Shown: positions 9,543-18,168, counted from the stretch's first letter. The stretch: 36,854 nt of DNA from CALZBJ01 sp945619025 (GCA_945619025.1 CALZBJ010000020.1:1-36854), one strand, 5' to 3'. Notes: generated by a model not told the origin, from the letters alone. Numbers and translations: made by a program.

Positions 9543-9889
9543 TCCGTGGCAAGGAACGGATGAATTATCAGGGATGATTCATCAGCGAGGTGATCAAGGA
9601 TGATGATCTCGGACGATGTTCATGGAAGAAACTGAAAGTAAATGCATTAATTGAGTAAAACGCGCGCCATTCACAGGATGTGAATTTTTCGGCGGATCAT
9701 TAAAATGGACTTAAATGATTATCTCAATAATGGACGATTGGGACGTTTTTATGATAATTAATGCATGGCGTTTGCCTCACCGTTAGATAGGGATATCGCT
9801 CTGTTACAGGACGTAGCCCTTGCCTCTCCTCCTAGTTTGAAATGTAAGTAATTGATTGTTTTTGCGCATCTTCGGGTGCGCTTTTTTTT
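9543..9889 (+). ncRNA. CsrB/RsmZ-type CsrA-sequestering small RNA
   Basis: A non-coding stretch of about 345 nt with 13 GGA triplets between 9553 and 9811, several times the chance number, many in hairpin loops. Hairpins with GGA in the loop: 9543-9547/9556-9560; 9560-9565/9577-9582 (loop with CAGGGAUG); 9593-9596/9601-9604 (AGGA tetraloop); 9669-9675/9679-9685 (ATTCACA-GGA-TGTGAAT); 9696-9701/9714-9719; 9725-9728/9737-9740; 9786-9789/9794-9797 (GATA-GGGA-TATC); 9805-9807/9813-9815 (TAC-AGGAC-GTA). This is the architecture of CsrB/CsrC/RsmY/RsmZ, which titrate the translational regulator CsrA. Length fits E. coli CsrB (about 369 nt). It ends in a UUCG terminator. The csrA gene and the GacA-type activator are not in the window. 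The 5' end is approximate. Confidence 0.78.
9864..9889 (+). terminator. Intrinsic terminator with UUCG tetraloop
   Basis: A 7-bp stem, GCGCATC with GGTGCGC (one U-G pair), caps a UUCG tetraloop and is followed by T8. It ends the GGA-rich RNA. Confidence 0.93.
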
Positions 9890-9985
9890 GCGCCGAAATT
9901 ATGGGGCTGGGGTAGCAGGGAAAGTGCCTGGAGAAATGGTTTATGAAAGAGTGGCTTTTAGGGTGATTTTGAACACGCTTCCGCC

Positions 9986-10057
9986 TATAATAAATGGAGA
10001 TTTTGAATGATACGACCGATTTATACGAGGCTAGGAGGCACCGATGTGGAGCATTGA
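9986..10057 (+). promoter_or_regulatory. Possible promoter and 16-codon upstream frame
   Basis: TATAAT at 9986-9991 is a good -10 without a clear -35 at the right distance. A 16-codon frame, MIRPIYTRLGGTDVEH (10007-10057), sits behind GGAG at 9996-9999 and overlaps the start of the next gene by 14 bases, an arrangement that could couple translation. It is unproven. Confidence 0.3.
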
Positions 10058-11012
10058 TCCGGAGATGATTGGCGAAACGCTAACGCTCACCCCCGCGCAT
10101 ATTGAGCGCATTATCGAACGGAGTAAACTCTATCCTGAGGGCGATATTATGATTGTGGGATTTCGCTCTGGAAAGCTGCTTTCAGCCCCCGGCGTGTGGC
10201 TCGATTCGGTGGAGGTGGTAGGCTCTGCGCCCGATTATCAATCCTTTTGCTGTACGCTCACCCTTTATGACCGCAAACGCCATAAATTGGCTGCATTCCC
10301 GGCATCGACCTATCCCAATATTCGGTATATTACTGAGCAATTAAATGCGCCGGATAAACGGATTGCCAATCGATTAAGTGAGGGGCTCTATCCTTATATT
10401 GTCGGCGCTCATGAGCCTAATCACGGGCCAAAAGAGGAGGGCGCATTTCGATTAAGTCGCTTGCAACCGGTGCCCGTCTGGAGAATTTTAGATAAAAATG
10501 TTAGAGTAGATCAAGCAGTTGCTACGCTCGATCTATCGGTTGCGGACGACCATATTCACAGTGCGCAATCGACCCGTGAGATTGAAGGACGCAGCTTTTC
10601 TTCTGCTGGATGCCAAGTGATTGAAGGGGATCACACGCCACCGAATGCACCGACTGGGTTGTATCAAACGTTTCGCGTGATGGCAGGGCAATCGTTTATG
10701 CCCGATCCCGATGAAATTGGCCAGCCCTATTCCTATCTTTTACTCTCATTTGAAGCGCTTTTTTATGTGGCGACCGGCGTGCCTGAAGCGCGCTATTTTC
10801 ACGGCTCTCGAGGTTATGAGGTAAGGCGTTTACAAGAGGCATTGATGGAAAAAGGCTTTTTGGTGGAAGAGGTGATTAACAAAGGCTATTTTAATGGTCA
10901 TACCGCAAAAGCACTCTACGATTTTCAGCAACAAAATGGGCTTGAAGCAACTGGATTTGCAACGGAGGTAGATGGGAAAGCCTTAGGCGTTTCACTCTTT
11001 TCACTCCGTTAA
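10044..11012 (+). CDS. Unrecognised protein with C-terminal peptidoglycan-binding-like domain
   Basis: A 322-residue protein without signal peptide or membrane segment. Residues about 255-310 (GSRGYEVRRLQEALMEKGFL ... then GYFNGHTAKALYDFQQQNGL) form a PG_binding_1-type three-helix domain. I do not recognise the first 250 residues. They contain a segment DDHIHSAQST (about 168-177) followed by SFSSAGCQVIEGD. A histidine followed by S-x-GC-Q is reminiscent of L,D-transpeptidase-like or phage muramidase-associated domains, but this is only a resemblance. AGGAGG lies 5-6 bases before the ATG. Thirty bases separate it from the SulP transporter gene downstream, so the two are likely co-transcribed. 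Without an export signal, action on the cell wall would need another route such as a specialised secretion system or lysis. Confidence 0.6.
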   Translation: MWSIDPEMIGETLTLTPAHIERIIERSKLYPEGDIMIVGFRSGKLLSAPGVWLDSVEVVGSAPDYQSFCCTLTLYDRKRHKLAAFPASTYPNIRYITEQLNAPDKRIANRLSEGLYPYIVGAHEPNHGPKEEGAFRLSRLQPVPVWRILDKNVRVDQAVATLDLSVADDHIHSAQSTREIEGRSFSSAGCQVIEGDHTPPNAPTGLYQTFRVMAGQSFMPDPDEIGQPYSYLLLSFEALFYVATGVPEARYFHGSRGYEVRRLQEALMEKGFLVEEVINKGYFNGHTAKALYDFQQQNGLEATGFATEVDGKALGVSLFSLR

Positions 11013-11042
11013 TGTTAGGCATTGATAAGGAGAGTATTTATA

Positions 11043-12866
11043 GTGAATTTTTCTCGCATTCTTGCGGCGATTCCCTTTTTTCAATCGATCAAAGGGTACA
11101 ATTTATCCACCTTTAAAAATGATGCGCTAGGCGGACTCACGGTCGGAATGATCGCTGTTCCGCTGTCGATGGCGCTTGCGATCAACTCAGGGGTTCCGCC
11201 ACAGCATGGTCTTTATACGACGATTGTGGCGGGGCTCTTGATTGCGCTGTGCGGTGGATCACGATTTAACGTCTCAGGTCCGACTGCGGCGTTTGTCATT
11301 ATTCTGCAACCAATTACCAATCAATACGGCGTTGAGGGATTATTGCTGGCCTCATTTATGGCGGGAATTATCCTCTTTTTGCTCGGTGTTTTTAAGATTG
11401 GGCGTATGGTGCATTTTGTGCCTCATCCGGTGACCGCGGGCTTTAGTACCGGGATCGCCATTGTGATCGCGCTCACGCAGATTCCCGATCTTTTAGGGAC
11501 GGAGCCGGCCATTCCCATTACCGATTTTATCTCGCGGATTCGTAGCATTGGTGAGATGTTTGGGCGAATCTCTTTTGTGGATTTAGGGATCGGCGCCTTT
11601 ACCTTACTCGGGCTCATCTTTTTCCCCTTTATTACCCGTAAAGTGCCCCCGCACCTCTTTGTGCTTGCGGCCAGTGCGTTGCTTGGACTCTATTTAGAAT
11701 CCCGCGGCTTTGAATTTAGAACCATTCGTTCGGTCTTCCAATATACGATTGATGGCGAAACCCATTGGGGGATTCCTTCATTTTTACCGGAATTTGGCGC
11801 GCCGTGGGTGCGTGATAGTGGCGAGTCGATCCTTTCGCTTGAGATGGTGAAAAACCTGCTGCCAAGCGCCTTTGTGATTGCCATTTTAGGGGCGATTGAA
11901 TCGCTTTTATGTGCGGTTGTGGCGGACGGAATGAAAAATACGCGGCACAATCCGGACGCGGAACTTGTGGGGCAGGGAGTGGGGAATATTGTCGCGCCTT
12001 TCTTTGGCGGTTTTGCTGCAACGGGCGCTCTTGCGCGGACGGCAGCGAGTATTCGAGCCGGGGCAAAAACGCCGATCGCCTCGATCGTTCATGCGATCTT
12101 TGTACTCTTAACCTTAGTGGCCTTTGCAAAATATTTGGGCTATCTGCCGATGGCGAGCCTCGGCGCGCTCCTTTTAATGGTGGCGTGGAGTATGGCGGAT
12201 GTGCGCTACTTTAAACAGATGACCAAAATGGCGCCCAATCAAGACCGATTGGTGCTCTTTACCTGTCTTATTTTGACCGTCGTCTTTGACATGGTCGTCG
12301 CCGTTGCCGTGGGAATGGGGCTTGCGTGCCTGCTCTTTATGGCGCGTATGACCGAGCTCACTGAGATGGAATTTTTAAGTGCGAACGCTGAAAAAGATGC
12401 CGAAATTAATAAAGCCTACGATGAGGCGGAATTATCGAGCGGGAAAGAGGGAGAGGCCGCGGAAGAGACGGCAAAAGTGAAAGACTCCTCGCTAATTTTG
12501 CATTATGAAATTCGCGGACCCTTCTTCTTTGGCGCGGCGCGAAAAGCGATTGAATCGCTCGATCGATTGCCGCACATTAACCGTGAAATTGAGGTGATGA
12601 TTATCTATCTCGATGAGGTGCCACTCATTGACTTAACCGGCCTGATTGCGCTGAAATCGATGATTGATCGGCTCCACGCAAAAGGGATTCGAGTGATCTT
12701 ATCGGGGCTTAATAATGAAACGAAAGCGGTGCTTGGAAAGGCAGGTCTATCGCCGAAAAAGCAAGATGGACTCGATTGGGTTCAAACTCGCGAGGAAGCG
12801 ATGGAGTTTGCGCTCAGTATTTGTGAGCATTGCATCGATCCGGAAGCGGAAGAGAATGCTCAATAA
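11043..12866 (+). CDS. SulP-family anion transporter with STAS domain
   Basis: A 607-residue inner-membrane transporter. About 10-14 hydrophobic segments span residues 20-430, with the SulP signature FNVSGPTAAFVIILQP near 75-90. A charged linker (about 450-480, rich in Glu/Ala) leads to a C-terminal STAS domain (about 482-595) with EVPLIDLTGLIALKSM. Relatives carry sulfate, C4-dicarboxylates (DauA) or bicarbonate (BicA); the substrate cannot be read from sequence. GTG 11043 is taken as start because AAGGAG at 11027-11032 precedes it by about ten bases; the in-frame TTG at 11022 overlaps that site. It lies behind the peptidoglycan-binding-domain gene. Confidence 0.88.
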   Translation: MNFSRILAAIPFFQSIKGYNLSTFKNDALGGLTVGMIAVPLSMALAINSGVPPQHGLYTTIVAGLLIALCGGSRFNVSGPTAAFVIILQPITNQYGVEGLLLASFMAGIILFLLGVFKIGRMVHFVPHPVTAGFSTGIAIVIALTQIPDLLGTEPAIPITDFISRIRSIGEMFGRISFVDLGIGAFTLLGLIFFPFITRKVPPHLFVLAASALLGLYLESRGFEFRTIRSVFQYTIDGETHWGIPSFLPEFGAPWVRDSGESILSLEMVKNLLPSAFVIAILGAIESLLCAVVADGMKNTRHNPDAELVGQGVGNIVAPFFGGFAATGALARTAASIRAGAKTPIASIVHAIFVLLTLVAFAKYLGYLPMASLGALLLMVAWSMADVRYFKQMTKMAPNQDRLVLFTCLILTVVFDMVVAVAVGMGLACLLFMARMTELTEMEFLSANAEKDAEINKAYDEAELSSGKEGEAAEETAKVKDSSLILHYEIRGPFFFGAARKAIESLDRLPHINREIEVMIIYLDEVPLIDLTGLIALKSMIDRLHAKGIRVILSGLNNETKAVLGKAGLSPKKQDGLDWVQTREEAMEFALSICEHCIDPEAEENAQ

Positions 12867-12935
12867 TCTAATCTGCTCTAATTTTCTAATTTAATCGGCT
12901 CTGATGGATGATCATGAGTCCGATTAAAAAAAGAT

Positions 12936-12974
12936 GCTCGATGGGAGGTTAACTCACTCTCATCGAGCTTTTTT
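12936..12974 (+). terminator. Terminator after the SulP gene
   Basis: A 12-bp stem (12936-12947 with 12957-12968, one G-U pair) is followed by T6. It separates the rightward SulP gene from the leftward cadR gene. Confidence 0.9.
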
Positions 12975-13002
12975 ATGCGCGGGATCGTTAGATCGTTACC
13001 GA

Positions 13003-13437
13003 TTAACCGAGGTGGCTTTTAGAGCCTTTTGCCGGCGCGTCGATCGTCATCGTATTGAGCCCTTCAACAATGGTGCACTCATCGATGGTGTGATTGCTCA
13101 TGCAGCTCGATTGCAGTGTCGCAAGCGTCTCTTTGAGGATTTTAAGTTCGGCAATGCGCTCATCAATATGGTGCAGATGCTCCCCAATAATGGCATTAAT
13201 CGCATGGCAATTATCGCTCGGATGCTTCATGGCATCGATCATTTGATGAATCTCTTCATGGGTCATATCAAAGGCGCGACAATTTTTAATAAAGAGCAAT
13301 TCTTCGAGATGTTTGCGCGTATATTTGCGGTAATTATTTTCGGTGCGTTGCGGTTCGCTGATGAGTGCCTCTTTCTCATAATAGCGAATCGTCTCTACTG
13401 GAATCCCGGTTTTCTCAGCAAGCTGGCCAATTCTCAT
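13003..13437 (-). CDS. cadR: CadR/PbrR-like MerR-family metal-responsive regulator
   Basis: A 144-residue activator. The N-terminal winged helix MRIGQLAEKTGIPVETIRYY (1-20) is classic MerR. A dimerisation helix (about 78-108) follows, and metal-ligand cysteines are at C77, C112 and C121, a close variant of the C77/C112/C119 set of Cd/Pb sensors. GGGGAG precedes the ATG at 13437; an upstream in-frame start at 13467 would add ten residues ahead of the usual N-terminus. It is divergent from a P1B-type ATPase gene, with the shared operator between them. By family knowledge it represses and then, with bound Cd(II), Pb(II) or Zn(II), untwists the promoter and activates the pump gene. Confidence 0.92.
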   Translation of the reverse strand: MRIGQLAEKTGIPVETIRYYEKEALISEPQRTENNYRKYTRKHLEELLFIKNCRAFDMTHEEIHQMIDAMKHPSDNCHAINAIIGEHLHHIDERIAELKILKETLATLQSSCMSNHTIDECTIVEGLNTMTIDAPAKGSKSHLG

Positions 13438-13473
13438 CTGATTATCTCCCCTAATATCAAATATCAATGATGC

Positions 13474-13504
13474 TTGACTCTATAGTAGCTACAGGGTGTG
13501 TAAT
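13474..13504 (+). promoter_or_regulatory. MerR-type promoter/operator of the metal pump gene
   Basis: TTGACT (13474-13479) and TGTAAT (13499-13504) are separated by 19 bp, the overlong spacer typical of MerR-family promoters. The spacer contains a 21-bp dyad (13477-13497) with half sites ACTCTATAG and CTACAGGGT around a 3-bp centre, close to known CadR/PbrR sites. It explains metal-induced expression of the downstream ATPase. Confidence 0.9.
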
Positions 13505-13538
13505 AGGGCAAGTGAATTTACAACAAAGGAGATGAGTT

Positions 13539-15881
13539 GTGAACGAAGAGATTAAAACTCCCATAGATGCGGGGAATACTGAAGACAAGAGCGCGTGCTG
13601 CAGTACCGATGCCATCAAAGCGAAGATGCGCGGCGCGGATGAACAGGGGCATGAAAAGGGTCATGAACAGGAACACAACCACGACCACGATCATCATCAC
13701 GATGAGGGCAGTTGTTGCTCGGTCGATCATACGGCGAATCAACAGCAGATCGATTCGATCGATGTGCCGGAAAATTATGTTCACGATACGCTTAAAATCC
13801 ACGAGATGGATTGCCCGATGGAAGAGGCGCTGATTCGCAATAAACTCAAAGGGCACGATGAGATCGATGAGCTCTATTGCAATTTTATGCGCCGGGAACT
13901 CCATGTGGTGCATAACGGCGATATCGATTTAATTATCGCGAAGATTAAAGAGCTTGGCATGAATCCCCTTAATCTTGCGGTTTCAAGCGGTGAACGAGTT
14001 GCGCCGACCTCCTTATATGATCGTTATGAAACGCCGCGTCTGTGGATCTCTGGGATTGCTGCGGCGATCTCTGAAGGGGTGCACCTTTTAGGCGGATCAG
14101 CGCTGATTGCGGGATTTTTTGCCATTCTTTCGATTATTTTTGTGGGGCCGACCACCTACAAAAAGGGCTGGCTCGCGATTAAAAATCGCACCTTAAATAT
14201 CAATGCGTTGATGAGCGTTGCGGTAACGGGCGCGCTGATTTTAGGCGAATTTCCGGAAGCGGCGATGGTGATGTTCCTCTTTACGCTCTCGGAGGTGATC
14301 GAATCAAAATCCCTTCATCGGGCGCAAGTGGCCGTTGAAAAACTGCTTAATTTAGCGCCGGATGTGGCGACGGTAATGGAGGGAGGAGAGCCCGTTGAAC
14401 GCGCGGTTTCAGCGATTGAGATTGGTTCCATTGTGCGCGTTCGCCCCGGTGAGCGGATTGCCCTTGATGGACTGATTACAAAGGGCAACACCTCCATTGA
14501 TGAAGCGCCGATTACCGGTGAAAGCGTCCCTGTGGATAAGTCTGTGGATGACCCTGTGTATGCCGGTAGTATCAATCAGTTTGGCGAGTTTGAATATCGC
14601 ACCACGACTGACGCCAGCCACTCAACGCTTGCTAAAATTGTCAAAACGATTGAAGAGGCGCAGAGTCAGCGCGCGCCGGTGGAGCGATTTATCGACCGAT
14701 TTGCCGCGATCTATACGCCGGCAGTCTTTATTATCGCCATTTTGATTGCATTATTGCAGCCACTCTTTGGCGTGACCTGGTTCCAAAGCATCTATAATGC
14801 GCTGGTGATCCTGATCATTGCGTGCCCGTGTGCGCTCGTGATTTCAACGCCGGTAGCGATTGTCAGTTCGCTCACCCGTCTTGCGCGTCACGGAATTTTA
14901 GTGAAAGGTGGCGGCTTTTTAGAAGTGGCGAGTGGGATGAAAATTCTGGCCTTTGATAAAACCGGCACCATCACCGAAGGCAAACCGACGCTGATTAAGC
15001 AGATTATCACCGGCGGCATGGCAGAAGCGGAGGTGATCCCCTACGCGATGACCTTAGCGAGCCGTTCTGATCACCCGGTGTCGAAAGCGCTGGTGCGTGA
15101 TTACACGGGGGAATATTTAGCGGTGGATCGTTTTGAAGCGATTCCGGGGCAGGGGACAAAAGCGGCGATTCAGGGCGAGCTTGTTTTCCTTGGGAATGTG
15201 CGTTTAATGCAAAATCACGGCATCTTATACGATGTTGAAATTGAGACCATTACCGAGCTTGAAAAAGAGGGCTATACCTTAACGCTCTTTGCCAAAAATG
15301 GGCGCATTGCCGCGATCTTTATGGTGGCGGATAAGCTGAAAAAAGGCAGCAAAAAAGTGATGAAGCGCCTGCAAGCGCTGGGCCTTAAAACCGTGCTCAT
15401 CTCTGGCGATAATGAAAATACGGTGGCTACCATTGCCCGTGAGGTGGGGATTGATAAAGCCTTTGGCGCGCAGCTTCCTGAGGATAAAGTGACGCGGATT
15501 CGCGAGCTCAAAGCGAAGGGTGTGACCGGCATGATCGGCGATGGGATTAACGATGCTCCAGCGCTTGCCACCTCTGATATCGGCTTTGCGATGGGCGTTA
15601 TGGGAAGCGATGTGGCCATTGAAACGGCAAATGTGGCGCTTATGGATGACGACCTTGATAAACTCCCGCTCTTTTTTAGACAATCCCGCGCAACAATGCG
15701 GATTATCCGTCAAAATATCACCTTAGCACTGGGGATTAAGGCAGCGTTTTTTATCGCACTGTTACTTGGCCATAGCTCGATGCTGGCAGCGGTTTTTGCC
15801 GATGTGGGTGCGACGCTGTTAGTGGTGGGCAATAGCTTGCGGCTGCTCTATAAAAAGCGTGATCAGCATTTGAATCAGTAA
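13539..15881 (+). CDS. cadA: P1B-type heavy-metal-exporting ATPase (Cd/Zn/Pb)
   Basis: A 780-residue inner-membrane pump that exports Cd(II), Zn(II) and probably Pb(II). The N-terminus has two CC pairs (about 20-21 and 59-60) flanking a histidine-rich run (38-54), a likely metal-binding tail. A metal-binding-like domain follows with MDCPMEEALIRNKL (about 90-103), in which the usual second cysteine is replaced. Core P-type motifs: TGES (326-329), the metal-coordinating CPC (429-431), the phosphorylated aspartate in DKTGT (473-477), and GDGINDAP. Start GTG 13539 has AAGGAG seven bases upstream. It is controlled by the adjacent MerR operator. The chemistry is certain; metal preference is inferred from the CPC motif and CadR partner. 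Confidence 0.95.
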   Translation: MNEEIKTPIDAGNTEDKSACCSTDAIKAKMRGADEQGHEKGHEQEHNHDHDHHHDEGSCCSVDHTANQQQIDSIDVPENYVHDTLKIHEMDCPMEEALIRNKLKGHDEIDELYCNFMRRELHVVHNGDIDLIIAKIKELGMNPLNLAVSSGERVAPTSLYDRYETPRLWISGIAAAISEGVHLLGGSALIAGFFAILSIIFVGPTTYKKGWLAIKNRTLNINALMSVAVTGALILGEFPEAAMVMFLFTLSEVIESKSLHRAQVAVEKLLNLAPDVATVMEGGEPVERAVSAIEIGSIVRVRPGERIALDGLITKGNTSIDEAPITGESVPVDKSVDDPVYAGSINQFGEFEYRTTTDASHSTLAKIVKTIEEAQSQRAPVERFIDRFAAIYTPAVFIIAILIALLQPLFGVTWFQSIYNALVILIIACPCALVISTPVAIVSSLTRLARHGILVKGGGFLEVASGMKILAFDKTGTITEGKPTLIKQIITGGMAEAEVIPYAMTLASRSDHPVSKALVRDYTGEYLAVDRFEAIPGQGTKAAIQGELVFLGNVRLMQNHGILYDVEIETITELEKEGYTLTLFAKNGRIAAIFMVADKLKKGSKKVMKRLQALGLKTVLISGDNENTVATIAREVGIDKAFGAQLPEDKVTRIRELKAKGVTGMIGDGINDAPALATSDIGFAMGVMGSDVAIETANVALMDDDLDKLPLFFRQSRATMRIIRQNITLALGIKAAFFIALLLGHSSMLAAVFADVGATLLVVGNSLRLLYKKRDQHLNQ

Positions 15882-15889
15882 TTATTTAA

Positions 15890-15932
15890 ATAAAAAAATC
15901 CCCTTTAACTTAACAATTAAAGGGGATTTTTT
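15890..15932. terminator. Bidirectional terminator between cadA and gltS
   Basis: A 12-bp stem (15897-15908 with 15917-15928) is flanked by an A run on the left and a T run on the right. It can end both convergent genes. Confidence 0.92.
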
Positions 15933-15985
15933 ATGGGAGCGTATTAAATAAACCGCCCCGAATTTATGAGCCTAAATGGAGGCGA

Positions 15986-17242
15986 CTAACCCCCGACAAC
16001 CGCCGTTGCACTTTTAAGTAGTGAGGTAAACATCGGTAGCGATAAGAAGCCTTTAATCGCGAGCGCATTGACGATATCGATAAAGAACGCTCCTACCATT
16101 GGCACGACTAAGAATGCAGTACGTGATGGTCCGAAACGGTCGGTAATTACCTGCATATTCGCGATTGCCGTTGGCGTTGCACCCATACCAAACCCGCAGT
16201 GACCCGCAGAGAGAACTGCCGCATCATGTTTTGAGCTCACACGTTTCATCACTGGATAAGTAATGAAGATCGCATAGGCCGCCATCATCACCGTTTGAAC
16301 GCCGAGAATCACTAGCATTGGAATCGCAAGATCCGCGAGCTGCCATAATTCTAAGCTCATGAGCGCCATGGCTAAAAAGAGCGATAATGAGACGTTTCCG
16401 AGGATCGACACCGCGCGTTCTGAGACAATGTGCGGTTTGAAAAACGATAATACGTTGTTGATCATCACCCCAACAAAGAGCACGCAAACAAACTCAGGCA
16501 GGGCAAATTTGGTATCTTGCAACTGCAGCATCAACATCTTCCCAACGGCGAGCGAAATCACGATCATGGTGATGGTCTCAAGGATGTTATTTGAGTTGAT
16601 TGAGCGTTTTACTTTGGGTTTTTCAAAGGCATCTAAACCATCAACGTTAGCATCTTCAAGGGCAGAACTTGCATCCACAGGGGCTTCACGGCGCAGTAAA
16701 AAACGTGCAACCGGGCCGCCGATTAAGCCGCCAAGGACAAGGCCGAATGTCGCACAGGCCATCGCCACTTCCATTGCGTTATCAAAGCCATAATTTTCGA
16801 TAAATTCTTTTGCCCATGAGCCGCCCGTTCCGTGACCGCCTGCAAGGGTGATCGATCCTGCGAGTAAGCCCATTAATGGGTCGATCCCGAGGAATTTTGC
16901 TAGCGCGATGCCCACCGCATTTTGTAAAACTAAGAGTCCGACAACCACAAAGAGGAAGATAAAGAGTGCTTTACCGCCCGCTTTGAGGCTTGCGAAGTTT
17001 GCGTTAAGCCCGATCGTTGCGAAGAACGCAAGCATTAATGGGGTTTGTAATACGGTGTCGAATTTGACGTTGTAGTCGAAGGTGCTCTTTAAAATAAGTA
17101 ACACAAATGCGACCAATAAACCGCCCGCAACGGGGCTCGGAATCGTGAAGCGATTCAGTAATGGAACTTTACTTGTGAGAAAACGGCCGAGTAACAGCGT
17201 TAGGCAGGCCGCCACAAGCGTACTATAAACATCCAATTCCAT
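15986..17242 (-). CDS. gltS: Sodium/glutamate symporter GltS
   Basis: A 418-residue inner-membrane carrier that takes up glutamate with Na+. About ten or more hydrophobic segments form two inverted halves. The re-entrant-loop sequences AGSITLAGGHGTGGSWAKEF (first half) and SAGHCGFGMGATPTAIANMQ (second half) are the GltS signature. E. coli GltS is 401 aa. AAGGAG stands 5-6 bases before the ATG. A monocistronic leftward gene, convergent with the metal pump gene and sharing its terminator. Confidence 0.95.
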   Translation of the reverse strand: MELDVYSTLVAACLTLLLGRFLTSKVPLLNRFTIPSPVAGGLLVAFVLLILKSTFDYNVKFDTVLQTPLMLAFFATIGLNANFASLKAGGKALFIFLFVVVGLLVLQNAVGIALAKFLGIDPLMGLLAGSITLAGGHGTGGSWAKEFIENYGFDNAMEVAMACATFGLVLGGLIGGPVARFLLRREAPVDASSALEDANVDGLDAFEKPKVKRSINSNNILETITMIVISLAVGKMLMLQLQDTKFALPEFVCVLFVGVMINNVLSFFKPHIVSERAVSILGNVSLSLFLAMALMSLELWQLADLAIPMLVILGVQTVMMAAYAIFITYPVMKRVSSKHDAAVLSAGHCGFGMGATPTAIANMQVITDRFGPSRTAFLVVPMVGAFFIDIVNALAIKGFLSLPMFTSLLKSATAVVGG

Positions 17243-17488
17243 ACAGTCTCCTTTTACTATAGATCATGGATTTGCTCGCAATCGGCCTAAAGATAGACTC
17301 ACTCCTTCGATCAATGATTGCGAACAAGGAAAGTGTTCGATTATATAACTAAATTTATTGAAAACTCAAAACAAAACCGCAGATAGTTGTTAGCTAGGGT
17401 AAGGATTTGGAATTAAATGTTAATTATGCGCAATAAGTTGCCATTTAAGGGGCGATTTTGGATTATTCACCGCGGTATAAAGGGGATT

Positions 17489-17497
17489 TGATATAAT
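17489..17497 (+). promoter_or_regulatory. Extended -10 promoter of lolA-rarA
   Basis: TGATATAAT is an extended -10 with a perfect TATAAT hexamer (17492-17497) and no good -35. The expected start is near 17504, giving a leader of about 30 nt. Confidence 0.6.
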
Positions 17498-17535
17498 GAA
17501 CGATCTGATTTTTGAGGATTTATAGGAGTCGAGCA

Positions 17536-18168
17536 ATGCGCGTATGGAAGAGTATTTTTGCGGCGGGGTGTCTGATGACGGCGCTCGTTGCTAAAGCGGA
17601 TGAAACCTTTATTCGCGACTATTTTACCGGCTTTTCTACCCTTGAGGCGAATTTTACCCAAACGGTGAGCAATCGAAACTCACAAGATCTCTCGAAGGGA
17701 AAATTGTGGCTGCAAAAACGGGAATATAGCATTGTGAGCCCGAAGTTTTATTTCGATTATGAATCGCCCTATGCGCAAAAACTAATTAGCAATAAGACTC
17801 AATTTTGGCACTACGATGTCGATCTGATGCAGGTGATTATCAAACCGCTCGATGAGATTAACAGTAATCCTGTATTGACGATTTTGCTTGGCAACACGAA
17901 GCTTGACGATCATTTCACCATTGAGACGATCACCGATAAGCGCCATTACCGCTTTATTCCGAAAGAGAAAAAAGGGGAGCTTGAGATAGAAGAGATCGAT
18001 ATCTACTTTAGTAAAAATGGTTCGATCGCCTCCTTTGAAGCGCGGGATATCACCGGGCAACGCCTCTTTTTTGAATTTAATAAAGTGAAAGAGAATCGCC
18101 CCTTTGATCAAGCGCGATTTGAATTTGTGCCCCCGAAAAATGTGGATGTGATCGACGAGAGGGAGTAA
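17536..18168 (+). CDS. lolA: Outer-membrane lipoprotein carrier LolA
   Basis: A 210-residue periplasmic chaperone that receives lipoproteins from LolCDE and hands them to LolB. The N-terminus (1-21) is a Sec signal peptide with predicted cleavage after AKA (D22 first). The mature part begins DETFIRDYFTGFSTLEANFT, with the TLxAxFxQ pattern of LolA. ATG 17536 is preferred over an upstream in-frame TTG because TAGGAG at 17523-17528 precedes it and it gives a correct signal peptide. Its stop overlaps the rarA start by one base (TAATG), so the two are coupled, the arrangement found in many Gammaproteobacteria. Confidence 0.94.
   Translation: MRVWKSIFAAGCLMTALVAKADETFIRDYFTGFSTLEANFTQTVSNRNSQDLSKGKLWLQKREYSIVSPKFYFDYESPYAQKLISNKTQFWHYDVDLMQVIIKPLDEINSNPVLTILLGNTKLDDHFTIETITDKRHYRFIPKEKKGELEIEEIDIYFSKNGSIASFEARDITGQRLFFEFNKVKENRPFDQARFEFVPPKNVDVIDERE

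Noticed and set aside
12934..13470. A 178-codon frame on the plus strand
   Set aside because: It is antisense to the CadR-like gene, which has a clear MerR domain, ribosome binding site and operator.
13539..13913. Minus-strand frame of 131 codons
   Set aside because: A mirror of the His/Asp-rich coding sequence of the metal pump; no ribosome binding site or family.
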